Assembly (NCBI RefSeq): GCF_000744115.1
Contig: NZ_JQLG01000004.1
Span: 620,001 to 684,000 of the forward strand
Reading direction: 5' to 3'
Origin: Carnobacterium alterfunditum DSM 5972
GTDB taxonomy: Bacteria > Bacillota > Bacilli > Lactobacillales > Carnobacteriaceae
Length of the DNA: 64,000 nt
A model generated the notes under the pieces. It worked only from the letters and a program-made list of their open reading frames with translations, did not search any database and was not told where the DNA came from. This document shows, in pieces, positions 1-9,134 of this stretch (positions within the stretch are counted from its first letter, which is position 1; every line of letters starts with the position of its first letter). Position numbers and translations under genes: made by a program.

Positions 1-596
1 AGATTAGCTAAGAAGCTTCCATAAAAAGTTGTTATCAAAGCCGTTGCCATTCCTACACCAATCGTACTAGGGTCATTTAATTCTCCCAACATAATGACTA
101 AACCAATCAGTGTACCGATCATTCCGAAAGCCGGAGCCATTTCGCCCCATTTTAAAAAGATGTCCTGGCCGATTCGGTGTCTTTTCTCAATATTTTCTGC
201 TGTGATTTCCATGATGTCTCTGACGGTTTCTGGTTCTAGCCCATCAACAGCCATCTGTAGTCCGATTACCATTAATTCATTATCTTGTTCCTCAATATCT
301 GCTTCAATCGCTAAAATTCCTTGGCTTCTTGCTTTTCTAGATAATGCCGCAAACGTTTCAATCAATTTAGCGTAATCAGGATTTGGATCAAGCAATAAGT
401 TTTTTAAAATAGACGGCAATTTCTTGATCGATTTCAATGGAAAACTAATCAAAATCGCACTAAATGAACCGCCAAGCGTAATCACTAGAGAAGGCGCATT
501 TAAAAAACTAGCAATATTTCCACTAGAAGTAATCGACCAAATAATCAACCCAATACCTAAAAATAAACCGACTATTGGTACAATATTTTTTTTCAT
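1..596 (-). CDS. motA: Flagellar motor stator protein MotA (partial)
   Basis: MotA is the proton-channel stator subunit that pairs with MotB and pushes on FliG in the rotor. The reading frame is open from ATG at 596 to the window edge (about 198 codons), so the C-terminus is missing. The translated N-terminus has two membrane segments (KKNIVPIVGLFLGIGLIIW and a segment around residues 29-50). A cytoplasmic loop with RKARSQGILAIE carries the conserved Arg/Glu region, and MAPAFGMIGTLIGLV matches the third membrane segment with its conserved prolines. It overlaps the flbD stop as ATGA, so it is translationally coupled to flbD and is the last gene of the hook/basal-body operon visible here. Confidence 0.93.
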   Translation of the reverse strand, partial: MKKNIVPIVGLFLGIGLIIWSITSSGNIASFLNAPSLVITLGGSFSAILISFPLKSIKKLPSILKNLLLDPNPDYAKLIETFAALSRKARSQGILAIEADIEEQDNELMVIGLQMAVDGLEPETVRDIMEITAENIEKRHRIGQDIFLKWGEMAPAFGMIGTLIGLVIMLGELNDPSTIGVGMATALITTFYGSFLAN

Positions 597-796
597 AATT
601 CTCCTTCTGAAAAACCGTTGACTATTTTTCTTCTGTACTGAATGATTTTTTCCACTATTTCTTTTTCGGTCTCGGCAACGCGTAAGCTTTTACCATCCGT
701 CAATGTAATAATAGTGTCGAAAGAACGGTCTATTCGATAAATTAAATCGCAATTCAAATAAAATTCTTTTCCTGAAATAGTTGTTAAAGCAATCAT
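593..796 (-). CDS. flbD: FlbD family flagellar protein
   Basis: A small protein of about 67 residues of the FlbD family, which sits between the hook gene and motor genes in Firmicutes. The body MIALTTISGKEFYLN followed by DTIITLTDGKSLRV is the family signature. I place the start at ATG 796 because the family begins at this methionine. An in-frame TTG/ATG at 832/829 would add 11-12 atypical residues. The ribosome site at the 796 start is weak, while a strong TAAGGAGGT lies at 862-870 with no suitable in-frame start after it. Its molecular role is not well established. Confidence 0.8.
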   Translation of the reverse strand: MIALTTISGKEFYLNCDLIYRIDRSFDTIITLTDGKSLRVAETEKEIVEKIIQYRRKIVNGFSEGEL

Positions 797-881
797 ACCT
801 AAACCCCAATCTGCTTTCGTTTTCTTCATCAAGATAGAAGGCTTCTCGGACTTTCAGAAAAACCTCCTTACTAGAAATTAA

Positions 882-1733
882 TTATCTTTTTAGATTGATC
901 AATTCTTCTAACATCGTATCAGAGGTTGTAATACTTCTTGAGTTTGCCTGGTAAGATCTGCTAGTAATGATCATTTCAGTAAATTCATTCGCTAAATCTA
1001 CGTTAGACATTTCTAAGAATCCAGAACGTACACTCCCATATCCAGCATCTCCCGGATTCCCTGCTACTGGATCACCTGAGTTAGCCGATTCGGTATATAA
1101 GTTTCCACCACTTTTTTCTAGTCCATCTGGGTTAGAAAATGAGGTCAATCCCACCCGGCCTAGTACCATCGATTTTCCACCGCTGTATGATCCTACAATA
1201 AGTCCATTGCTGTCTATGTTATAACTTTGTAATTCAGCTCCATCAATGGTTTGAGGAATAGTTATAGGTGCCATCGTTGTTCCTAAAGCGGCAGGATCAA
1301 AGCCGTCAATATTTTCATCAGGCATACCTGCCTTGAATCCTTGTACTTGTAGCCCCCCGCTTGTTACCAAGTTGCCATTAGGGTCTACGTAGAATCCACC
1401 ATCTCTCGTATAAAAAGTTTTTGTTCCATCTGTTACATTGAAAAATGAGCTGTCGCCATTTTCGATTCCGAAATCTAGTGCTCTTCCAGTCGATTGCAAA
1501 GAACCACCTGACATAACGGTATCGATTGATCCAACTTGAACCCCTAAACCAACTTGTTGTGCATTGGTACTTGCTTGTGCTGATACATTTGTTTGACTCA
1601 ACATATCCTCAAAACGAACTCTGCCTGTTTTAAACCCAGTTGTACTGACATTGGCAATATTATTTGAAATTACGTCCATTTTCGTTTGAATATTTCTCAT
1701 TCCGGTAACACCTGAGTATAGTGATTTTAACAT
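882..1733 (-). CDS. flgE: Flagellar hook protein FlgE
   Basis: The hook protein forms the flexible joint outside the cell. The predicted 283-residue protein starts MLKSLYSGVTGMRNIQTKMD and contains the rod/hook N-terminal motif NNIANVSTTGFKTGRV. It ends with SGFLEMSNVDLANEFTEMI and a C-terminal D0 helix ending NLKR, matching Bacillus FlgE in order and length. The start at 1733 is chosen for the GGAGG site eight bases upstream; an upstream GTG at 1760 lacks one. It lies downstream of flgD and the TIGR02530 gene, as in Bacillus, and would be exported by the flagellar type III apparatus. Confidence 0.93.
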   Translation of the reverse strand: MLKSLYSGVTGMRNIQTKMDVISNNIANVSTTGFKTGRVRFEDMLSQTNVSAQASTNAQQVGLGVQVGSIDTVMSGGSLQSTGRALDFGIENGDSSFFNVTDGTKTFYTRDGGFYVDPNGNLVTSGGLQVQGFKAGMPDENIDGFDPAALGTTMAPITIPQTIDGAELQSYNIDSNGLIVGSYSGGKSMVLGRVGLTSFSNPDGLEKSGGNLYTESANSGDPVAGNPGDAGYGSVRSGFLEMSNVDLANEFTEMIITSRSYQANSRSITTSDTMLEELINLKR

Positions 1734-1805
1734 GTCTTTTCCTCCATTCAATTGTCCCACTTCAGTCGATCCATGGGATGATAGCCTCTTTTTCAGTCCA
1801 GCTAG

Positions 1806-2186
1806 TTATACGTTTATTTTTTTCACACTGTCAATGTTAGTGATGGTTTCCATTTCACCGGTGTTCATAGCCGTGATAATGGTTCGATTATCAATACTGG
1901 CAATCAACGCTATATCTTTATACACGATCAATGAATTTTTTGATCCCTTTTGATCCAACTCCTCTAATGCATCTGCAATAGTTGTTAAGTCCGATTGGTC
2001 TAACAGAATGCCTCTTTCGTTCATGCGTTTTTGGGCATGATTAGAAACTTTTATTTCTGTAGAAGGACTCTGCTGTTGGAGCGATCCTGTCAAAAAAGAA
2101 CCGAATGTTCGATCAATTCGTTGATTGATTGGATTGGATTTGTTAGCTAGTGTTTGATTTTGCATACCTTCAACGCGAAGAGACAT
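1806..2186 (-). CDS. Flagellar operon protein, TIGR02530 type
   Basis: A 126-residue protein of the flagellar-operon family placed between flgD and flgE in Firmicutes. The recognisable core is VSNHAQKRMNERGI (about residues 48-61), followed by a predicted small alpha/beta region ending in KDIALIASIDNRTIITAMN. The function is unknown; position suggests a role in hook assembly. Its start codon shares one base with the flgD stop, so the two genes are coupled. Confidence 0.85.
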   Translation of the reverse strand: MSLRVEGMQNQTLANKSNPINQRIDRTFGSFLTGSLQQQSPSTEIKVSNHAQKRMNERGILLDQSDLTTIADALEELDQKGSKNSLIVYKDIALIASIDNRTIITAMNTGEMETITNIDSVKKINV

Positions 2187-2620
2187 TAAGCTTGGTCACC
2201 GACTTCTAAAATATCATTTAATACGTAATCTTTCCCATCTACTTGGATCGTCGCGTAACCTTGATCGAATTTAACCTTATCCACGGTTCCACTGATAAAA
2301 CCTGATTCTGCACCCGCTACTTTGACTTCTTTTCCTAATAGACTGAGTGCTTGTTGCTGTTGCGTCATTAAAACGTTCATATTCATCATTTCTGACATAC
2401 TTGTCAACTGATCCAATGTATTAAATTGAGCTAATTGAGCCAGATAATCCGTTTCGCCACCGCCACTGCTGCCACTACCGCTTTCTCCAGGCATAGACGG
2501 CATTTTTATGGATGCTGCCATGATCTGTAGAAAATCTTCTGTTGAGAGTTCTGCACTTTTTGTTTCAGTAGATGTACTGTTATTGATTGATCCCATCATA
2601 AAATCGGTTGGAAATTCCAT
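2186..2620 (-). CDS. flgD: Flagellar hook capping protein FlgD (divergent)
   Basis: FlgD caps the growing hook and is needed for FlgE polymerisation. The 144-residue product has the family N-terminal pattern LSTEDFLQIMAASI, the YLAQLAQFNTLDQLTSM helix and a short FLIN/Ig-like tail (LLGKEVKVAGAESGFISGTV). Unusually, the segment that in other FlgD proteins reads like QNQDPLNP is replaced by a proline/glycine/serine stretch with SGSGSSGGG. The protein is short, like Bacillus FlgD, and lacks the long C-terminal domains of enteric FlgD. It sits between fliK and the TIGR02530 gene. Confidence 0.87.
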   Translation of the reverse strand: MEFPTDFMMGSINNSTSTETKSAELSTEDFLQIMAASIKMPSMPGESGSGSSGGGETDYLAQLAQFNTLDQLTSMSEMMNMNVLMTQQQQALSLLGKEVKVAGAESGFISGTVDKVKFDQGYATIQVDGKDYVLNDILEVGDQA

Positions 2621-2633
2621 TTTTTTCTTCCTC

Positions 2634-3947
2634 TCACACTAAGATACTGAGTCTGCCTGTATCTATTTTTCCCTCAGATTTCAGTGTCTTTATTTCATTA
2701 TCTGAAATTTTTGCTTGTTTTTGTCCAAAAGTCCGTTTCTGCTCTTCTCCCTGTCTTTCTTGAGAAGCCGAATCAGCTGTTGCATGCTCGTTCAATTGAA
2801 TCGTTAATTCTCCTAAGCGAATGTTTTGGCGGTCTAAATTATCTGTTAACCGGTTCATACCACTTGTCAGTAATTCTCTCGTTTCAACGTTATCGACAAC
2901 GATTTTAGTCATCAGCACGTTGTCGATCAATTCTACTGTGATTCTCACTTCACCCATTTTTTCAGGTGATAAAGTCACATGTGCAATGGATTTTTTGCCG
3001 CTTAAAAGGGATTCAGCTTCTTGTATGATCACTTCGCTCACCAGCTGGATACTCGCTTGTTTGACCGATTCTACTACACTTGATTGCTTGATCGCTAAAG
3101 CTTCAACCATCGACTGCTGTTGGATTGGTTGCCCCTGCTGATCTACTTCAGCAATTTGTATGGATTGTTCGGTGCTTTCTAGATCTTTCATAAAAGAAAT
3201 GGGATTTTTAAGCAATTTTTCATTTGAGTTAAGTTCCGCTAAGCCTCCCAATTTGCTCTCGATTATATCCGATTTTGGTTGTTGCAGCTGCTCATTGTCG
3301 CTTATTGTTCCACTCAGTTCAATTGGTTGAACGGGTTCAGCTATGAGTTGGGTAATACCCATTCGTTCGTTTTTCCATTCCTCAGTCAAAAACCGTCCAG
3401 TTGGTAAAATCGTTCCACCCAGTTTATTTTCTTTCACAGTCACCAGAACCTGATTTGCTTCACTCGGATCAGATTCTTCCGCTAAAAGGTTATCCCCATT
3501 TTTTATAATTTGAGCCTTTTGATTATCCAGCATGCTAGCTTCTTTTTGATCAAAGGCGTCTATTTTTTCCGATTCATCTGCTACTTGTGCTGCAAAAACC
3601 GGTTCACTACTATTTAGTAGTTTGTCCACTTCAACTAGTGGCTGTTCACTATCATTCAGAGCACTTTTTACTGGTTGTTGCTCTTGTCTTGCGTTAAATG
3701 GCCCACTATAAAGCAGCGATGATTCTGAGGTAAGTATTTCCTCAGTTGGTTCCTCTTGACTGTCTTCATTTGTTTCTTCTTCAGGCATTTCTTTCGAACT
3801 TTCTTTATGTAACGTATGAGGTTTTTCTTTTGCTAAATACCCGGTAAATTGTGCTTTAAATTTTTCAGGACGTACTTCTTGCTGAAGCTTAGGTTTTAGT
3901 TGGATGCTATTACTACTGGCAGAAACAGGAGTTGGGTTCAATGTCAT
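2634..3947 (-). CDS. fliK: Flagellar hook-length control protein FliK
   Basis: FliK measures the hook and switches the export gate specificity from hook to filament subunits. The 437-residue product has a long low-complexity N-terminal part rich in Glu, Gln and Ser (the ruler). Its conserved C-terminal domain around residues 315-390 includes HVTLSPEKMGEVRI and LTDNLDRQNIRLGELTIQL. The C-terminal tail is charged and Gln-rich. I start at ATG 3947, which has AAGGAGG five bases upstream; the GTG at 3953 would overlap that site. It lies between fliJ and flgD as expected. Confidence 0.9.
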   Translation of the reverse strand: MTLNPTPVSASSNSIQLKPKLQQEVRPEKFKAQFTGYLAKEKPHTLHKESSKEMPEEETNEDSQEEPTEEILTSESSLLYSGPFNARQEQQPVKSALNDSEQPLVEVDKLLNSSEPVFAAQVADESEKIDAFDQKEASMLDNQKAQIIKNGDNLLAEESDPSEANQVLVTVKENKLGGTILPTGRFLTEEWKNERMGITQLIAEPVQPIELSGTISDNEQLQQPKSDIIESKLGGLAELNSNEKLLKNPISFMKDLESTEQSIQIAEVDQQGQPIQQQSMVEALAIKQSSVVESVKQASIQLVSEVIIQEAESLLSGKKSIAHVTLSPEKMGEVRITVELIDNVLMTKIVVDNVETRELLTSGMNRLTDNLDRQNIRLGELTIQLNEHATADSASQERQGEEQKRTFGQKQAKISDNEIKTLKSEGKIDTGRLSILV

Positions 3948-3998
3948 TTTCACCTCCTTTCAATGGATAATGGATCCACTTTCTAGTACCTATGTATA

Positions 3999-4433
3999 TT
4001 AATAAAAGGATTTTCCAAAACTTAAAGCTGCCATTTCATCTAATTGTTTTTGTTCATCTTGTTTTTCTTGTTCCATCGTAAAGGTGTATTCTTTTTCCCT
4101 TAACTTTTCCATAACTTTTCGGTCTTTATGGGCTTCCATTAATGCAATACGTGCCACTTCTACATTTTTTTCCGCTTTATTAACCACATTTTTTTGGTGA
4201 ATAATTTTTTCATCGATCATATCTTTGTATAAATTTTGACGCCGCAAAACATCGATACGACTAGTTGTTAAACTATCATTCTTTATTTTTATGTTTTCTC
4301 CTATCAATCGTTGTAAGATGGTTTCTTGTTGCAGTTTATTCTGTTGGACTTGTGCTAGATTCTTTTTCTTTTCTTCTTCAGTATCAGAACGCCAATCAAG
4401 AACTTTTTCCATTGAAAATGTATAGTTTGCCAC
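3999..4433 (-). CDS. fliJ: Flagellar export chaperone FliJ
   Basis: FliJ is the coiled-coil stalk of the FliI ATPase ring and escorts export chaperones. The product of about 144 residues is almost wholly charged helix, with heptad-like runs such as RLIGENIKIKNDSL and VVNKAEKNVEVARIALMEAHK. The start is taken as GTG at 4433 (MANYTFSMEKVLDWR) because other FliJ proteins begin with a short segment before the first helix; a GTG at 4442 is the alternative. It is directly downstream of fliI. Confidence 0.87.
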   Translation of the reverse strand: MANYTFSMEKVLDWRSDTEEEKKKNLAQVQQNKLQQETILQRLIGENIKIKNDSLTTSRIDVLRRQNLYKDMIDEKIIHQKNVVNKAEKNVEVARIALMEAHKDRKVMEKLREKEYTFTMEQEKQDEQKQLDEMAALSFGKSFY

Positions 4434-4452
4434 TTCATCCACCCCAAGTCAT

Positions 4453-5790
4453 TTATTGATTACCGAACTGCTGTACGTCAAAGAGTGTTTTTAATTGGTC
4501 AACAACTTCATCAAAGGCATATCTCTCATCAACTCGTTGTTTTAAAAAGTTTTTTATTGGCGTATTTAACTGAACGGCACGATCGACTAGCGGGTTGCTT
4601 CCCTTACGGTAAGCTCCTACATCGATCAGATCTTTTGAATCCGCATAAATCGCCATATTTTCTTTTAATTTCCCTGCCGCAGCAGAATGCTTTTCGGCCG
4701 CAACGTCTTTCATCAAACGGCTGATGCTATTTTGAACATCGATCGCTGGGTAATGGTTTTCTGATGCAATTTTTCGCGATAACACAATATGTCCATCCAA
4801 GATTCCACGTACGGAATCGGCGATAGGTTCATTCATGTCATCCCCTTCAACCAATACAGTATAAAAGGCCGTTATCGAACCCGTTTCAGACATTCCGCTT
4901 CGTTCTAATAACTTAGGCAATGTTGTAAAAACAGAGGGCGTGTACCCTTTAGTTGTTGGTGGCTCGCCAGTTGCTAACCCAATTTCACGTTGGGCCATAG
5001 CGACACGCGTAACCGAATCCATCATCAAGACGACTTTCTTGCCTTGATCTCGAAAATACTCAGCAATAGTGGTTGCTACGGCTGCCCCTTTTAACCGAAC
5101 CAATGGAGGCATATCTGACGTTGCACAAACTACGACTGATTTCCGGTATCCTTCTTCACCTAAATCTTTTTCGATAAATTCCAGTACTTCTCTTCCACGT
5201 TCTCCAATCAATCCAATTACGATGATGTCTGCTTCAATGTAGCGCGCCATCATGCCTAGCAACGTACTTTTTCCGACCCCGCTACCTGCGAAGATCCCGA
5301 TTCGTTGTCCTTCTCCGACAGTCAATGTTCCATCAATGGCTTTTATCCCTGTCGACATAACATCTTTAATTTTTTTTCGCTTAAAAGGATTTGGTGAGCT
5401 TCGATTGACATCGTAAAACGTACCATCGACTTTTAACGAGGTATCCATCGGCCGGCCTAAACCATCCAACGTATTGCCGAGCAATTTTTCACTGATTTCA
5501 ACTTTTAATGTTTTGCCTGTCGGTTTAACTAAACAGCCCGGTCCAATGCCTTCTAATTCATCCAAAGGCATCAGTAAGACCGTCTCATCTACGAATCCAA
5601 CGACTTCACTCAACGCCACTCTACCAGATGATTTGATCAGTATCTCGCACACTTCACCGACAAATGCATCCAATCCATCTACTTTAATGATCAGACCGGT
5701 CACTTGACTGACTTTCCCCATCTTTAAGTAGTAACTTTTCCTATTCAATTGATTATGATACGTTTCAAAAGGAATATCAAACAACATCAT
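4453..5790 (-). CDS. fliI: Flagellum-specific ATPase FliI
   Basis: FliI is the hexameric ATPase of the flagellar type III export apparatus, homologous to the F1 beta subunit. The product of about 445 residues has the Walker A motif GIFAGSGVGKSTLLG near residue 170, the family motif GLIGERGREV, and the Walker B region KKVVLMMDSVTRVAMAQREI. The TGEPPTTKGYTPSVF segment and the SGSI/T-like region before YTVLVEGDDMNEP are typical of FliI/SctN proteins. Start and fliH stop overlap (TGATG), so fliH and fliI are coupled. No key residue is missing. Confidence 0.96.
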   Translation of the reverse strand: MMLFDIPFETYHNQLNRKSYYLKMGKVSQVTGLIIKVDGLDAFVGEVCEILIKSSGRVALSEVVGFVDETVLLMPLDELEGIGPGCLVKPTGKTLKVEISEKLLGNTLDGLGRPMDTSLKVDGTFYDVNRSSPNPFKRKKIKDVMSTGIKAIDGTLTVGEGQRIGIFAGSGVGKSTLLGMMARYIEADIIVIGLIGERGREVLEFIEKDLGEEGYRKSVVVCATSDMPPLVRLKGAAVATTIAEYFRDQGKKVVLMMDSVTRVAMAQREIGLATGEPPTTKGYTPSVFTTLPKLLERSGMSETGSITAFYTVLVEGDDMNEPIADSVRGILDGHIVLSRKIASENHYPAIDVQNSISRLMKDVAAEKHSAAAGKLKENMAIYADSKDLIDVGAYRKGSNPLVDRAVQLNTPIKNFLKQRVDERYAFDEVVDQLKTLFDVQQFGNQ

Positions 5791-6542
5791 CACTCCGAAT
5801 TCTTCATCTCGTCTATCATCGCGTCTAATTGTTTTCTAACTTGCAGGTCAACGATTGCGTGGGCGTTTTCAACAATACACCCATTTTTATCCAATGTATT
5901 ATCTGACAGTACTGCAAACCGAATATCTTGGTTCTCTTTTTCAAACTCTTTTACCTTTTCTTTGACCAACTCTTTTTGTTCCGGTCTGACCATTAACGTA
6001 ATAAATTGATCCTCTCGTTTCAAACGATGCAGGACCGGTTTGATCAAATCCATCACTTGATCCGATGACACATCAATGCTTTTATGGACGATTGTTTCAG
6101 CCATATGTCCCGCAAGATCTATGAATGCATTTTTTTTAGCTTGATAATAACTTTCAACTACTTCTTGGGCTTCATCCAGCATATTATGGATCGTTTCTCT
6201 CAAACGCAAGCTTTCTTCTTCAGCCTTTTTCATGCCATCTGTGTAGCCCATCTCGTATCCTTGTGCCGTGCCTTCCTCAAACCCTTTTTTTTTTGCCTTT
6301 TCTTTCAGCTGTTTCGCTTCTTCTTGGGCTTCAGAAAGGATCACCCTTTTTTTTTCATGTGTTTCATCTAATAAAACTTTAGCTTGCATGACTTCAATGG
6401 GTTCTACTACCGGCAACTCACTTGAGTGCCCTTGATCTGACTCTTTAGGTCGTTTCACGGCTAGCATTTCCGTTTGGATAAATGAACGACTTTCTTGAGT
6501 AAACGACTGGCCTTGTTTGATGATTTTATGAGATGATGGCAT
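5790..6542 (-). CDS. fliH: Flagellar assembly protein FliH
   Basis: FliH is the stator-like regulator of FliI in the export apparatus. The 250-residue protein has a disordered N-terminus, then a coiled-coil with the glycine-spaced motif GFEEGTAQGYEMGYTDGMKKAEEE (about residues 90-113; the repeated GxxxG pattern is the FliH hallmark). A globular C-terminal domain (VVESYYQAKKNAFIDLAGH onward) resembles the V-ATPase E subunit. It overlaps fliG by 17 bases upstream and fliI downstream. Confidence 0.92.
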   Translation of the reverse strand: MPSSHKIIKQGQSFTQESRSFIQTEMLAVKRPKESDQGHSSELPVVEPIEVMQAKVLLDETHEKKRVILSEAQEEAKQLKEKAKKKGFEEGTAQGYEMGYTDGMKKAEEESLRLRETIHNMLDEAQEVVESYYQAKKNAFIDLAGHMAETIVHKSIDVSSDQVMDLIKPVLHRLKREDQFITLMVRPEQKELVKEKVKEFEKENQDIRFAVLSDNTLDKNGCIVENAHAIVDLQVRKQLDAMIDEMKNSE

Positions 6543-7530
6543 CTTGATCGCCTCTTCTCAAATAAATCTCCCCTTTTTCATCTAAGCGACGAATCACAGT
6601 CACAATAAGCTGTTGAGCTTCTTCGACGGCTGATAAGCGAATAGGTCCCATGAATTCAAGTTCTTCTTTGAGCGACTCAACTGCACGAATGGAGAGGTTA
6701 CTATAAATAAAGCTCTTGATTTCATCCGATACTCCTTTAAGAGCCAATGCCAAGTCATCATTGTTAACGTCTCTAAGAACTTTTTGGACATCGCCTTTTT
6801 CAAGCGTAATAATGTCTTCGAAGGTGAACAGACTAGCTTTGATTTCTTCAGCCAATTCTGGTTGTCTTTTTTCCAATACACTAATGATGTTTTTCTCAGT
6901 ACTTCTGCCAACAGAGTTCAAGATTTCAACCAATGTACGAACGCCACCGACTAATTCCAAATCATTTTCAATGTAAGTGAAAAATTTGTTTTCAATAACC
7001 TTTTCGATCTTCTCTATAATTGCTGGAGATGTACTCGTAATGGTTCCAATTCTTTCAGCGATTTGCGATTGCATTTCAATCGGAAATTCAGACAAAATCA
7101 CAGCTGCTTTTTCCGGCTGCATGTAGCATAAAATCAAAGCGACCGTTTGCGGTTGCTCATTTAACAATAAATTGATAAGCTGTTGCGGATCGGCTTTTCG
7201 GGCAATATTAAAGGGACGCTCTCGCAATTGAATTTGATTCAACATATCAATGATTTCTTTAGCTCTTTGAGGACCAATCGCCTTATTCAATAAATTTTTA
7301 GCGTAGTCGATTCCTCCTTCAATCATGTATTCTCTTGCTTGAGACATCTCAATAAATTCATTGATAACCGAATCTCGTTCTTCTGGGTTCACCTGATCAA
7401 TATTGGCTATTTCATAACTCACTTTTTGAATATACCTATCCGGTAGATTTTTCATAATCTTCGCTGATGTTTCCGAGCCTAACGATATCAGTAATATAGC
7501 TGCTTTTTTTAACCCATCTACTTCATTCAT
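6526..7530 (-). CDS. fliG: Flagellar motor switch protein FliG
   Basis: FliG forms the rotor face that contacts MotA and sets torque and direction. The 334-residue length is typical. N-terminal KKAAILLISLGSETSAKIMKNL is the FliF-binding domain. The EHPQ-equivalent region reads NEQPQTVALILCYMQPEKAAVILS near residue 123. The C-terminal charged torque helix DVQKVLRDVNNDDLALALKG is intact, with MGPIRLSAVEEAQQLIV after it. It follows fliF by eight bases. Confidence 0.96.
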   Translation of the reverse strand: MNEVDGLKKAAILLISLGSETSAKIMKNLPDRYIQKVSYEIANIDQVNPEERDSVINEFIEMSQAREYMIEGGIDYAKNLLNKAIGPQRAKEIIDMLNQIQLRERPFNIARKADPQQLINLLLNEQPQTVALILCYMQPEKAAVILSEFPIEMQSQIAERIGTITSTSPAIIEKIEKVIENKFFTYIENDLELVGGVRTLVEILNSVGRSTEKNIISVLEKRQPELAEEIKASLFTFEDIITLEKGDVQKVLRDVNNDDLALALKGVSDEIKSFIYSNLSIRAVESLKEELEFMGPIRLSAVEEAQQLIVTVIRRLDEKGEIYLRRGDQDAIIS

Positions 7531-7538
7531 ATCTTCAC

Positions 7539-9107
7539 CTACTTATCTTTCATCCAAATTTTGATCAAATCAGCCGCGCCCTCTGGACTTTCTTTCGCAT
7601 ATTCTCTTACTGTACTTTCTTTTGCAGACATATTTTTGTTTAACTCTCTTTTAATTTCAGCTTTTTCTTTTGCTTCCTTTTGATCTGCTGTGGGTTGATC
7701 GGATCGGATCGGTTTTGCTGTTGGTTCTTCCTCATCAAAGAAATCCAATTCATCGTCATCTGTGCGTTTACGCATCAGAAGAATGATGAAAATCAGTATC
7801 CCTAAAAGAACGGATCCTCCCACTAGATAAGGCCAATAACGTAAAAGCATATCTCTGATACTGATCTTTAATTGTTCTGTTTCATTCTCTTCGGTTGCTT
7901 CAACAGCAGTAGCAAAATCTATTCCTTGTACCGTGACCACATCGGCACGTTCTTCAACTGTGCCGATTGTTGTGGCAACAATCGCTTCTAAAGATTCTTG
8001 ATCAGCTGGACTTAAATTGCCATCAAAAATAACTGAAGCACTTAGTTTTTCTACTTCTCCGGGTGCTTTAATGGTGTTCGTAGTCTCTGAGTTCAGTTCA
8101 TAATTCGTCGTTCGGTCATAGGTAGCGTTACCGCCTTCCTCACCACTTTGTACCTGGTTGATGCTATTGTCGAATCCTTCTCCTTCTTCAACATCAATGG
8201 TCTCACCACCTGCAGAAACAGTTTCACTGCGGACAGAAGAGTCGCCGTAATTGATAATCTCGCTTTCATTGGAATCGAAATTCATATCGGCATTAACTGC
8301 AATGGTCAATTTATCGATTCCATAGATTGGTGCTAGCGTTTGAAGCAGCTTTTGTTCCAATTCTTGTTCATAACTTTTGGTAATAGCTTGGTATTTACTG
8401 ACCAGATCGGTCGCATTTAAGTTCGCTTCATCTTCTAGCGCTGTGCTTAATAAATTGCCAGCTGTATCGACAATTTTAATGTTTTCTTTTGGCAGATTAT
8501 CGACTGCTCCAGAGATCAATGACGCGATTCCTTGAATAGCCGAAACGGGAACTTGAGACCCGCTTAACGGAGTCAATACAACAGAAGCTGAAGCTTTTGA
8601 TTGATTTTCTTCATTTGTAAAAACACTATCTTCCGGTAGCGATAACAATACTTTTGCCTCTTTAATAAAGTCCAGTGCCGAGATGGATTGTTCCAATTCA
8701 CCGGTGACTGCTCTTTGATACATGATTTTACGATCTTCGTCAGTTGCCATCATACTGGTTTCATCAAAAATTTCAAAACCGGTCGTACTTTTTGGCAGTA
8801 GATCATCTACTGCTAATTCAATTCTATATGTATCAACTTGGGATTGATCAATTAAAATGGTTGTCCCATTATCTTCCAACTTATATGCAATTCCTTTTGT
8901 TTTAATATCATTTACAATCGTACCCGCATCTGCTTCTTCTAACTCTGAGAATAGTGTGGCATACTCTACTTTCTGCGTATAGTAAGTCAAGCCTGTTACA
9001 ATGCTGATGACAAAAAAGAGAACCAAAACTAGTCCGATTCGTTTACTTTTGTCAAGATCAGTCCAACCGTCCTTAATTCCCGTCCAAATTTTCTTCATTC
9101 CATCCAT
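7539..9107 (-). CDS. fliF: Flagellar MS-ring protein FliF
   Basis: FliF builds the membrane MS ring on which the switch and export gate assemble. The 522-residue product has a first membrane helix (about residues 24-45, IGLVLVLFFVISIVTGL) and two ring-building motifs, including YATLFSELEEADAGTIV. A long periplasmic-side region is followed by a second membrane helix (YLVGGSVLLGILIFIILLM, about 430-448). The acidic C-terminal tail would bind FliG, whose gene follows directly. It overlaps no neighbour. Confidence 0.96.
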   Translation of the reverse strand: MDGMKKIWTGIKDGWTDLDKSKRIGLVLVLFFVISIVTGLTYYTQKVEYATLFSELEEADAGTIVNDIKTKGIAYKLEDNGTTILIDQSQVDTYRIELAVDDLLPKSTTGFEIFDETSMMATDEDRKIMYQRAVTGELEQSISALDFIKEAKVLLSLPEDSVFTNEENQSKASASVVLTPLSGSQVPVSAIQGIASLISGAVDNLPKENIKIVDTAGNLLSTALEDEANLNATDLVSKYQAITKSYEQELEQKLLQTLAPIYGIDKLTIAVNADMNFDSNESEIINYGDSSVRSETVSAGGETIDVEEGEGFDNSINQVQSGEEGGNATYDRTTNYELNSETTNTIKAPGEVEKLSASVIFDGNLSPADQESLEAIVATTIGTVEERADVVTVQGIDFATAVEATEENETEQLKISIRDMLLRYWPYLVGGSVLLGILIFIILLMRKRTDDDELDFFDEEEPTAKPIRSDQPTADQKEAKEKAEIKRELNKNMSAKESTVREYAKESPEGAADLIKIWMKDK

Positions 9108-9134
9108 AATTAACCTAACTCCCTCAAGTACTCA

